Notes under the pieces: generated by a model
Databases searched by the model: none
Told to the model about the DNA's origin: nothing
The model's input: only the letters and a program-made list of their open reading frames with translations
Shown here: piece by piece, positions 24,598 to 36,800 of the stretch
Position numbering within the stretch: the stretch's first letter is position 1
How the letters are laid out: the number at the start of each line of letters is the position of its first letter
Position numbers and translations under genes: made by a program
From: Liolophura sinensis
Lineage: Eukaryota; Mollusca; Polyplacophora; Chitonida; Chitonidae
DNA length: 64,000 bases
NCBI RefSeq assembly: GCF_032854445.1
Contig: NC_088303.1
Coordinates: forward strand, 26,391,265 to 26,455,264
Reading direction: 5' to 3'

Positions 24598-26239
24598 CAA
24601 AACACCCAAGATCAAGTTACAAAAGAAAAGATAACAAATCTTTATTGAATAATTGCTCTTTAAAACTGAAATGAATGCTAAAACATTTCAAATACTGTCA
24701 CTTAGGATGATATAAGAAATACTAAATAATAAATACTGGTAACTCTTGTTTTTAAGTCAGAGATTCAAAAAATATTGCACAAATAAGTTGACATAACACA
24801 GGGTAGGCCTGTACAGGCCACACCAAGTCAAAAATGTATAGAAAAAAGTGAAAAAACAATAATCATATTTATATACATAAAAAATATGACAGACATAAAC
24901 AAATGTAAAAATTAAACAAATTTTCATGACCCACATGGTTACGATTAAAAACATTTTCATACATGGACTAGGTGTGTCAGGCCACTGACCCTCTTATATT
25001 TCAAACCAGGAGATGAAGCAGACTTTTATCCTCTGGAAGTCAGCCCTAAATATCTGTAAACTACCACTTTCAAACCCTTGCAGGAGTATTTTTCCATGGC
25101 AAGTCTTGACAATATTACTCCTGGTTATCTTTAACAAGTAAAATCAGTTCTTCAGTTCTGTTCCATAGTCACTGCCAGACGTATCTCACATTCTATAAAA
25201 GCCAAATCACCAATTGCACACATGCTTCTTAAAGACTAATGATGCACAATTTATTTCTTGCACAAGTGTCTGGATTCACTTCCGACACCGAAGAAGCCTC
25301 TGGAAGGCTATATGGATTGGTCTAGTTTAATAACATAACACACTGTGCCTAATGGGCTTATTTCTAAGTCGTATTACAGACTATCTGAATTACAGTGTGG
25401 GTTACATGTACCTAGTGTGTCAACACTATCCTAGTTTAAATACATGTAAAAGATTGATTTATTTACAGAAACTACTTTGTACTCGTTAACATCATATTTA
25501 CGGTATATACATGCACAATGTTGTCAAATAAGCCACTACTGGAACTTTCATGAATGATGATGATCCGACTTTAAATATCTTCTAAATCACACACTCTTAT
25601 AAAAACAAGCAATTTCTCACCATATGAGGTTAAATAAAGAAATAAAACTTACATGTAACATTGTTTGGAACATAATCTAAGAACAGGGAACAACATACAA
25701 CATAACACTGTATTCCTTGCATGTTGTACTGTGATGTCCATTACAGACTGCTTCACACATATTTTGGAATGTTGGATAAGACAAAATCTATGTGTCTTAT
25801 TGATATATATACAAAATAGTGAAAAAATCGAAAACAAAAACAATAAAATAATCGGGCTTAATATTTTTTTCGTTGTTTCTGAGCATTTTCATCTTTGTTT
25901 TATAGCAAAATGAATGGATAATGAAAAGGCCTGATATATTTTGATAAAATGGTAATCTAATGAAAACCCTTATCAGAATTCTTACTGAAAATCAAAATCA
26001 CTATCAGATGAAATAGCGAAATGAAAAGCAGCATAAGTCATCAAGGCAGCTATAAAATCAGGACTAAATTCATGGATTAAATATCCAAACATATCCATAC
26101 TATAAAACTGCAATAAGATTACATGCATTTGTTAGGAAAACATTTAGTGGCTCTAAAAATACTTGCAAATGTCTCAAGATAACGGTCATTCTCATAGATT
26201 TTTAAGAGATGGACAACATATTTCTGACAAAGGCCTTTT
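24598..26239. other. AT-rich convergent intergenic stretch, no gene seen
   Basis: No exon-like segment, known repeat or RNA gene was recognised. Several TTTATT (AATAAA on the minus strand), for example at 24642-24647, could give the minus-strand gene a longer 3' end. Confidence 0.5.
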
Positions 26240-26245
26240 TTTATT
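26240..26245 (-). promoter_or_regulatory. Candidate poly(A) signal of the folate-receptor-like gene
   Basis: AATAAA on the minus strand, about 160 bp beyond the stop codon at 26404. Confidence 0.45.
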
Positions 26246-26403
26246 AGCAGGCTAATAGGTCCTGAATAACCCGGGTCTGTTGATAGCCTATATCTATTAT
26301 ACATGTGTCATTAAATTAATGGTGAAGGTGTCCATCAATGCCATCGCCACTACTTGGCACTACATGACCAGCGCATTTATCAAACAGGGGAGACAACTCC
26401 ATT

Positions 26404-29400
26404 TCATGTTGCCCTAAGAAGAGTTGAGATGTGTAAACTAACTGCAGTCAAAACGATGACAGCAAAACAAGCTGGAAGCAAACTTTCCCCACTCGCAAAC
26501 ACAGTTGGGTCAAACTTAAAACAGTTAATTTTGCTGTCAACAACTTCAAAGTTCTGTGATTCACAGAATGTCTGTCCATCCTCATAATTAGAACCTGGTG
26601 GAGACAGAAAGCAAAGGAGTTAAATATGAGAAAAAAATTTCTACCCACAGCAATCCCCCTCCTAGTCTTAATAATTCAGAGCTTTGAAATAATGATATAA
26701 TGATAATGCATGATTCAAAGATGCTTGTATATACCATGTTCCATCTAATATTATACCAGGCAAACAGTAGTTCTGAAACACTGAATCACCAGGTGCTGCT
26801 TCCAATACTTGATGGAACTGTTCAATGTGACACATCTTTTAGACTTTGTTGTGATTTTAAACAAGAAGAAAACATAAAAATGATGTCAAAATAACATGAA
26901 CGAGAGTCAAAACTTACTTGCAAATCTGATTTTTAATATTTTTTTTTCAGGAGAAAATTGCATTTGAAAATATTTTTGTATTATGGGTATTTGGAACCAC
27001 CTTTTGGTATTTGTTGTCATTGCATAATAATGTTCTAAATAAGGATGTGATGCATATCTAATAAACTTACCTGAATGTAAATTTGTTGTTTATATCCAAA
27101 CATGCATTTAAGCTGAATTATAATAATATTTATGAATACATTATAAATATACATAAAACCAAAATCCAAGCATGCATGAGCAGACGTTTGCAGAGAAACG
27201 ACCTCTTACCTATCATACTGCCATTGAAATAGGCCTCCTTACAATGAAAATAAAGTGAAGCACAGAAGTCAGCACACACTTTCACCTTACTGAAAGAGGA
27301 TTAAAATATACAACCAAATGTTAATAATGATCACAAATTAAAAAAAAAAACAATAACTCTTACCGTGCCAGTATTAGTTACATGTGTAGTGTGAAATTGA
27401 TAAAGGAAAGATTATTACAGAATTTTCATCAGAAAATTTGTTGATAACAGTCTTGTCCTGGCTCATGGCAAGGTAGGTCAAGCTGAGCCTGCCAATCAAA
27501 ATAATAAGATACTTTGAGGAAGTATTTATTTATTTATTTATTTGATTGGTGTTTTCAAGAACTCGTACTCATACTCAAGAATATTTCACTTATATGACAG
27601 CGGCCAGCATTATGGTGCGTGGAAACCAGGCACAGCCCGGTCGAAACCCACGACCATCCGCAGGTTGCTGTCAGACCTTCCCACATACGGCCAGAGAGGA
27701 AGCCAGCATGAGCCGGACTTGAACTCACAGCGACCGCATTGGTGAGAGACTCCTGTGTCATTACGCTGCGCTAGCGCGCTAACCAACTGAGCCATGGAGG
27801 CCCCACTTTGAGGAAAAACAGGGTTTGAAAGCATTACCCTCATTATTCCACCAGAGTCCAGGAAATGTATCAACTGAATACAAAAACATTTTTTATGTTT
27901 TTTACATTTACAAAAACCATTTTTATGAATGAATGAATTCTTCAACCTTTTCTCATGTTTGCAAGGTGTTTGTCAAACATATTCTGAAGGCATCATTCTG
28001 TGTAGGCTGGTCAATTTATACTTTTTGTGGAGCCCTGAAATCGGCCAATCCAACCAATGTAGTTTTGTCACCAAAAATAAATCATAAACATGCATAAATT
28101 GCACTGAATGTTGCTCTTTGATATACCAAAAGGTTGAGGAATTAGGGTAATTATGGTTGAATGTCACATTTGCAATATTTCAGCCATATCATGGTTTTTA
28201 TAATGATTAATACATAGTAACATACTCTTTGATCCAGACATGTTGCTCTGGACTGCAGAAGTAGCACATGAGGTAATTCATCTGGTGTTTGCAGGAAGTT
28301 GAGGCCTTGTACAGAGGATCCGCATTTGAGAACACAGATGTGACCTCAGTCCTCTTACAGCAAGCATCTTGGCCGTACCATGAGCAGTTCACTAAACCTT
28401 CAGCCACAGTGCTGTAACGTGTCACACCTGCGAAAATTAAAATTGAAGGATTTTAATTAAGAATTTTGATCAGAAAATCTGTTCATAATAGTATTGCCAT
28501 TCAGCCTGACTCATGGTATATTGCGTCAAGCTATCCAATCAACGCCCTGGTTAATTTCTGTTTGTTAGCCACCATGGCCCCATCCCCTCAGAGTCTATGA
28601 GATGTTTCAGTATGCGTTTTTTGATTCTTAAGGCAAATCACTCCCAATATAGAGAGGCTTAATGGTAGGTACTTGGTGTTGTTTGGTACATTATTATTTC
28701 CTCTCCAAGCATATACCAAGGAAGAAGGAGCCAAAATGATATTTCGGGTGCATGTAGAGGGTGAAGACTGCTCATCATTGACATATAGCTGCCATCCCAA
28801 AATTTGACGTCTAGTAAACAGCTTGAAATATGACTTACAGATAAAAAAAATATAATAACATACTCTCAGAAAAGTCTGAGATTGCTCTGATGTTAGGTTT
28901 GGCAAATATTTTGTTCAGCCAGGGACAGTCTCAAAGCAACGTCAGAGAGCACATCATCTACAAACCTGCTGTAGTTATCTGCCCTTGTCAAATGTGCTGA
29001 GGCTGGAAGCACAGTGAGTCGCTTTGAGCATTACCATAGAATCTTAGGACAATGAAAACAACTGATCGATGCTGTACTTGAAATAAATCAGATGGAAAAT
29101 CATGAAACATGTGGGACGTCAACCTTAAAGTCTTGTAGATGTATTTGATGGATAATTTTTGCCTCAAACACTGTGTCAAATTGCCACTGCAAGTGTATCA
29201 GGCTTTTAAAAGGAGCACCCTCCGATGTTGGTTTGGGTAATCCTTGACTGAACAAACTTTTGCCAAAGCTAACACCAGAGCATTCTCTATACCGATATTC
29301 CAAGAATGACAGGATGGTGATTGTATTGCCCCCATGATGCATTTAAAGCTCACATGAGCAAAGAACATCTTTAATGGTATTACTGACATGTAGTATTAAC

Positions 29401-29881
29401 ATCCAGACACCACTTAAATTTACTGCTTTATACCCACAGAAGCCTTGCATTACACTGTACCGCCATCTGAGATTAGACATCTTATCTTAATCAGCAATCA
29501 TGGGCATATCAAAGTCATTTCTTCCAAATATTGAACATTAATATGATCGTCACGCCATATACACATAAGATGATTTCTTTTGGTCACACAGTATATATGT
29601 AGCTGTGCAAATAAAATGAAACTGAAATACTGTCAATGTCAATGCAAATCAGCAAATCGGCGCTAAAACTGCGTGAAAGTGAAAGGTAAACAAATTAACA
29701 CACACATTTCCCTATGAAATAATCAAAAGTGTGCGTCCAGTTAAAGCTTACCAAAATATGGGCAAGTTCTTCCATTTACCTGCACCATGTACTCTTCACA
29801 CAGAACCAAAGAAAATACGGCGAAAACTAGAAAAATACAAATGAAATGACGACACTCGATTGGAACAGCCATGGATGCCAT
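26404..29881 (-). CDS. Folate-receptor-like cysteine-rich protein, secreted and probably GPI-anchored, ~200 aa, 4 exons
   Basis: Minus-strand exons 29881-29752, 28427-28226, 27289-27210 and 26594-26404 join in phase (603 nt, stop TGA). The outer ATG (29881) has purines at -3 and +4; an in-frame ATG at 29872 is the alternative. The first 25 or so residues are a signal peptide (FICIFLVFAVFSLVLC). The mature part has 12 cysteines in a pattern like the folate-receptor fold: RTCPYFG, NCSWYGQDACCKRTEV, SCKHQMNYLMCYFCSPEQHV, VCADFCASLYFHCKEA, FCESQNF, INCFKF. The C terminus is a hydrophobic stretch (LLPACFAVIVLTAV) after FASGES, typical of a GPI-attachment signal. Folate receptors have about 16 cysteines, so this is a shorter relative; ligand unknown. 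The exon 1 donor was set at GGTAAGC, because the earlier GTAAAT donor breaks phase. A SINE lies sense in intron 2; intron 1 (28428-29751) shows nothing. Confidence 0.82.
27523..27804 (-). mobile_element. SINE family A, full length, minus strand, 11-bp target duplication
   Basis: Complete element read on the minus strand; ACTTTGAGGAA flanks it at 27512-27522 and 27805-27815. It lies in intron 2 of the minus-strand folate-receptor-like gene and is therefore sense to its host. Confidence 0.95.
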
Positions 29882-29935
29882 TCCGATTTGACAGTCTCGT
29901 GCCATCGCGCTTCACGTTACATTACGAGATCCAAA
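29882..29935. promoter_or_regulatory. 54-bp divergent start region shared by the folate-receptor-like gene and ALG3
   Basis: Only 54 bp separate the minus-strand ATG (29881) from the ALG3 ATG (29936). The spacer holds several CpGs (CGATTT, CATCGCGC, CACGTT, TACGAG) and no TATA box. Either a very compact bidirectional promoter lies here or the two 5' untranslated regions overlap. Confidence 0.6.
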
Positions 29936-30809
29936 ATGGCAGCCTCCTGGAAGAAGATGCGTGGACAGCTCTCTCCATCTTTTGTATGGAGGCTGATGGT
30001 TGACCCGAATTTGTCTTTACCTGTAATGGTATTGATTCTGATGGCGGAGCTGGTTGTGAATGTTTTTGTCATCGAAAGAATTAAGTGTAAGTAAATAGTG
30101 CTTGTTTTATCTAGCGTGCAGTGATTGATTGATCGTAGTCGTTTCTGTTATTTTTGCTTTTTGAATACTCTAATAGTGACAGTCATTTTTACGTGGAGTA
30201 CTTCTCAAACAAATTGGCATGAGTTTCAAACTCTGAAGTCCGTTGCATTCGTGGCAAAAAAACTCGCCTGAGCTCAGTATAAAATGATGAGGTTGATTAC
30301 ATGGCCGCGGAGTGATCTCCCTTTAAAAAGTCATTCTGTCGGATATTTCACGCAGGCCCTATGGATCGTTGCCGACAAATTTCACTTTCTCTCAGAAATG
30401 TATTCATTTCTACCTGAAAGCCACACCAACTTTCGTTGAAGCTTTTCCCAGGGATAACAGAAATGTCCTTGATTCAAAATAATAGCATTTTGGAGTAAAT
30501 GTTCAGCTTAGACTGATATTCAGTGGTTTAGAGAATATATTCAGTTTCCTAAAGAGGCATTACTCTGGAATGAGGAAATTTCTGAAGCTCGGCCAAGAAC
30601 ATGACGGCTGCAGAATGTCCCAAATTAAATGACAAGTAGATTGTCAATAATTCCATCTAAAATGGTATTATCGAGAATGAGAGGCCTTTTTGTGACTCAG
30701 TAATACTGATATGTAATGGCTACACTCAGAGTAAAGGTGTAGTTTATAAGTAGAAACAGATGTATTTCTGATTGTCTGCGAAATTTTTGGTGATCTGTGT
30801 TTCAAGCCT

Positions 30810-30861
<52 letters not shown>

Positions 30862-33800
30862 TTGTGTGTGTCTAATAGAACTTGGTGTTATAGATGCTTC
30901 TTCTTCTTAAGAGAATCATGATGATTACTGTGAGCCCACCGACCAAGTCTGTCCACATCGTCCCTGAACGTTTACTTGTGATGAATTCAATGTGCAGACA
31001 TTACTCAATGTACCTCCTCAGTCCAGCTAGGAATACAGGCTGTATCTTACAACTCAAGTAGTTGAGTAATCCGAAAATCTTGCCATGTAGCTTAGTTGGC
31101 AGAGATTTAGACCTGGTTGCCTTTCCGTTATTCCTTTATTCCTTTATTTGTATTTCGTCATATATTTCAGATACAGAGATAGACTGGGTTGCATACATGC
31201 AAGAAGTGGAAGGCGTTGTCAATGGTACATATGACTATATGAAACTGAAGGGGGATACTGGACCATTAGTGTAAGTTTGTTTCATTTTAAAACATTTACA
31301 TAATACATATTATATTTACAGTTAGAAGGCAAATGGTAAGGGCATATGCTTTCTGATTCAAAACAGCCAGTATGAAATTTAGGAGTAAGAAGTTTGAGAG
31401 AGATGCATTTAGAGTCACTGTGTGAGCTTGGTCCCTACGATTTCCTTCACCCATAACATTGGACAATGTTTTTGGTTTGGATGTATTAAAATCCTGAACA
31501 GTAGCATTGTTTCATAGTATCTGAAAAAAGTGCAGTTTAGCTTCACTTAAATTTCATCAACTTTCAAGGAAAGAATAATAAATGAGTGTTTGAACCATTA
31601 CAATGAAAAATCCAGGTACCTTTATTTCCATTGTTTAAAAAATTCATATCACAACGTTCCAAAAGGGATGAAGCAAATGTCGTGCAAGAATTTCAGACAG
31701 AGAAGAACTGTGTTATATACCTGAAGTTTTGTGTTTTTCCATTGATGCATTTTACTTGATTCTGATTGATTCATCCACCTCATATGGCCACTTCAGAGGG
31801 TTTTTTTTAATATGTGATTAATTTCTAATCAGAATAAAGGAAATATTGGCGTGAAAAGTATCATTTTATTCAGGGCCTAATTGTATTTGTTACGATCATT
31901 TTATTACAGGCTGTTATGTACTACTAAAAGGGCTTCTTGCATAGGCTAGTTTGTTGGATGACAACTGTTTGAAATCTTGGAGAGCGTAAAAGGCTTTCCT
32001 ACATGAATGATTGAAAACCCTCTTCCCGTAATTTTTCCCATTTTTGGGACACTTGGTCTGCTTATTTTAGCCATATTACATATAATTGTTACAGAAATAT
32101 TTAGTTTTCTTTTTTTTTGCACATGTTTAGTCAATCTGCTCAATGACAAATTCAAACTTTTTTCAAAAAAACTGGAGGGACATGTAATTCTTTCCCATTA
32201 GAGCTACTAATATCTGACAGTCCCAAAAATGAGAAGAATGAAGGTATACAAACTGTGATAGTTGGGGAATGTATACATTCACTTGAAAACTTCATATATG
32301 TACTCTTCTTGCAGCCTATCAGCCTTTGATGAATGAGATTTGGGGGCCTCCGTGGTTAACACACCAGCATGGTGCAGTGACCCTGGTGCCTCTCATTGAT
32401 GTGGTCACTGTGAGTTCAAGTCCAGCTCGTGTTGATTTCATCTCAGGCCGTACATGGGAAGGTCTTCCAGCAACCTGAGAATAATCGTCGGTTTCTCCTG
32501 AGCTTTGTCCGGTTTCCTCTCACCCTAATGCTGGTCTGTCGTATAAGTGAAATATTCTAGAGTACAGCATAAAACACCAATCAAATAAAGAAAAAAGTGA
32601 ATGAGGTTTGGGTTTGAGGCTCTCCAGTTGATTCAGCTGTTGCTTTGAGTCAGGTAGCTGGAGATACGCTCTTGTGGCAGTACCCTAAACCTGATCATTG
32701 AAATATCTGTTCACAAATCTTCAGTACAGCCTTAAACACCAACCTGTGAAATGAAATAAAATGCTTTTCCTTCTTTAAAAACATGGTAAATTCTATTAAT
32801 TGTTGTGCAGATATCCGGCTGGTTTTGTGTACATCTACATGCTCCTGTACTATGTCACCGACCATGGCATAAAGATCAAAATGGCTCAGTACATTTTTGC
32901 AGCTCTCTATCTGCTGACTGTTACAGTAGTGTTTGACATTTACAGACAAGCAAATAAGGTATGAATGACATTCTAGACCTATACATTTATGTGTACCATG
33001 TAGAATTGTATATTTTTCCTTACCTTAAACTCTGATTGACAGCTGTGGTATAAGTGTAATGTTCCAGTGTTAAGTGTATATAACTGGGAGTCATGGGTTC
33101 AAATCTAAGTGCAGTCATACTTAGAATAAGCGAATTCAAAGTAAGTGTGAATTGAAGCACCTGGCAAAACTGACCTCAGTTCAGCCTGTAGGAGAGGCTT
33201 CAGTGGTGATTCTGAAACTTAGACAATTATTTATCTACCAGGGGGCATCAGAGGTGCTTCACAAACTTTTACTGCAGAGCAGCCTGAGCTTACCGCTTTC
33301 ACCCTGTTTCCCACTTTGTGTCACCTATGACTTGTTTTGAGAAATTGTTTTTTTTTTTTTGAGCAGGTTCCTCCATATGTGTATTTCTTCATGTGCTGTG
33401 CCTCATATAGAATCCACTCCATCTACATTCTCAGGCTGTTCAATGACCCTGTTGCCATGGTGTTTCTTTATGTGGCAGTTGATCTTTTCCTCCGAGGTCA
33501 CTGGTCCTGGGGATGTTTGGCTTACAGGTAGGGTCCATTTCACAGCATGTCGCAACATGTCATTCTGATACTGTTATCAAACATATCTGTGAATAATTTC
33601 ATGAATAAAGCATTTTTTATGGAGCTGGGGCCCCTGTGGTCGAGAGGTTAGCATGCCAGCGCAGCATGATAGCCCCGGGGCCTCTGTGGTCGAGAGGTTT
33701 GCATTCCAGCGCAGCGTAGTAACCCCGGGGCCTGTGGTCGAGTGGTTAGCGTGCCAGCGCAGTGTAACAACCCCGGTGCCTCTGTGGCCGAGTGGTTAGC

Positions 33801-36800
33801 ATGCCAGCGCAGCACAATAACCCCGAGGTCTGTGGTCGAGTGGTTAGCATGCCAGCGCAGCATGATAACCCCGGGGCCTCTGTGGTCGAGTTGTTAGCAT
33901 GCCAGCGCAGTGTAATAACCCCGGGGCCTCTGTGGTCGAGTGGTTAGCATGCCAGCGCAGCGTAACAACCCCGGGGCCTCTGTGGCCGAGTGGTTAGCAT
34001 GCCAACCCAGCGAAATAACCCCGAGGTCTGTGGTCGAGTGGTTAGCATGCCAGCGCAGCATGATAACCCCGGGGCCTCTGTAGTCGAGTTGTTAGCATGC
34101 CAGCGCAGTGCGATAACCTTGGGTCCTCTGTGGTCGAGTTGTTAGCATGCCAGTGCAGCGTAATAACCCCGGGGCCTCTGTGGTCGAGTTGTTAGCATGC
34201 CAGTGCAGTGCGATAACCTTGGGTCCTCTGTGGTCGAGTTGTTAGCATGCCAGCGCAGCGTAATAACCCCGGGGCCTCTGTGGTCGAGTTGTTAGCATGC
34301 CAGCGCAGTGCGATAACCTTGGGTCCTCTGTGATCGAGTTGTTAGCATGCCAGCGCAGCGTAATAACCCTGGGGCCTGTGGTGGAGTGGTTAGCATGCCA
34401 GTGCAGCGTAATAACCCTGGGGCCTGTGGTGGAGTGGTTAGCATGCCAGCGCAGTGCGATAACCTTGGGTCCTCTGTGGTCGAGTTGTTAGCATGCCAGC
34501 GCAGCGTAATAACCCTGGGGCCTGTGGTGGAGTGGTTAGCATGCCAGTGCAGCGTAATAACCCTGGGGCCTCTGTGGTGGAGTGGTTAGCATGCTAGCGC
34601 AGCGTAATAACCCCGAGGCCTGTGGTCGAGTGGTTATCATCCCAGCGCAGCGTGATAACCCGGGGCGTCTGTGGTCGAGTGGTTAGCATCCCAGCGCAGC
34701 ATGATAACCCGGGGCGTCTGTGGTCGAGTGGTTATCATCCCAGCGCAGCATGATAACCCGGGGCGTCTGTGGTCGAGTGGTTAGCATCCCAGCGCAGCGT
34801 AATAACCCCGGGGCCTCTGTGGTCGAGTGGTTAGCATGCCAGCGCAGCGTGATAACCCCGGGGCCTCCGTGGTGGAGTGGTTAGCATGCCAGCGCAGCGT
34901 AATAACCCTGGGGCCTCTGTGGTCGAGTGGTTATCATCCCAGCGCAGCGTGATAACCCGGGGCCTCTGTGGTCAGGTAAATAAATCAAATAAATAGTACG
35001 TTATTATAAGCTCTGAGCTGTAACCTTATGCTATCAGACTCAGGTGTAAATTAAGGAAAAATTCACTGGGTGATATTCGTAGTGTAAAACTGAAAAGTTT
35101 ATGAGAAAGAAAACGGACATTTAAGCTGTTTTTATATCTTTTGTTTTACAGTTTAGGGGTCTCTGTGAAGATGAATGTGTTGTTATTTGCTCCTGGACTG
35201 CTCCTGTTGCTATTGGTTACACAAGGCATGCTGGGAACAATTAAACACCTGATAATATGTGCTGTACCACAGGTACTGGTGCTAATCATGTGCTCATGTA
35301 ACTTGTGTAGACTGTCAGTATCAGAACTCATCTCTTCGGTGTTATTAAATTAATTCTAATTTCATGTTTGGTGATAAACAACTGTTAGTGTCACTTGTAT
35401 GACAAATTATTGTGGTTATAAATGAGTGAAATATTCTTGAGTAAAGTGTAAAACACCAGTCAAATAAATAAATAAATAAATAATTTATATGCTTTGGTAT
35501 ATTCAGAGGTGAGATAACATTAGTCCAGATAAAACTTAACATTCAGAGATTTTTTATGATGCAACAGCCTTGAACTCGAAGCAAATTCACAATTCAGTTG
35601 ATGAAGATATTTTCAATGATTTCATATTCATATGGTGTCTTTTAAGCTAGGGACTGAACCTTATTTTGCCATATTTTACTTGTCCACAGCTGATTTTAGG
35701 CCTGCCATTTCTCCTTACCAACCCTCTGGGATATGTCCGGAAATCATTTGAGTTCAGCCGTCAGTTTTTCTTCCAGTGGACTGTTAACTGGCGTTTTTTA
35801 CCCGAAGAAATCTTCCTTAATCGTTATTTTCACCTGGTGCTTCTTAGTTGCCACATCATTGCCCTCATTCTATTCCTGATGTACAAATGGAAAAGGTAGG
35901 CCTCTCACCACTTTAACTTTTCTTTAGAACTTTGGTCTTTCTAATGTTGCCAACCTCCTCTCCATATTGCTACACATATTAATCTTTTACGAGTTCAGAA
36001 TTATTGACATTGACAGTGATAACGAGATGTATCAAGAAAAGGCCACAATTGATTTTAGCATTTACGCTCTTCTCATATCAAATCAGCTAAAGGAAACTTG
36101 GTATGTGTTATTTGTGTTCAGTTTTATCTATTACAGGTTTAAAGTTTACTTCTACCTTGTTATTGATGAGCTGCATGAAACACAAAGGGCTGCATTTGTT
36201 ACTGTTTTAGGCTATTTCCTGGCTTCCACTTGGTAGTGAGGATGTCACCTGTGAAGAGCACACTGAGTGTGGACCGTATCCTTCACTTTGGCTTGCAGAG
36301 TAATCCCCCCTTGAACATATGTTGGCGTGTGTGCTTATCTCCCTTCGCGTGATTTACACTTGTTGCTGCTTTAAAGAGATACAGAATCCGCATAAACTTG
36401 CCTCTCTCTGACAACAGCCAATTAGACTTGATTCTGTATCCCTGTAAGGCCTTATTCTTCCACATGCTTTGATTGCATCTCAGAATTGTTAGAAGTTGTG
36501 GTTAAAACCTCACAAGAAAGTGTCAACCAACTGACATTTTAAAATCCATCACCCTCTAAATCAGACAATGGAGACCTGTGATGTACATGTGACAAGCACA
36601 CAGTGCCCCAGTGGCTTGTTTGTTTGGCAGAATACTCATAATTGTATGCAACTAGACAAACTATGTATTGTTTCCTTGAAATGGACTCAGAAATCCTTTT
36701 GCCCTTATTTACAGCAAACTTTTTAGGTCTGTGTTTTAGTCGGACATTGCATTACCAGTTCTATGTCTGGTATTTCCACACCCTTCACTATCTCCTATGG

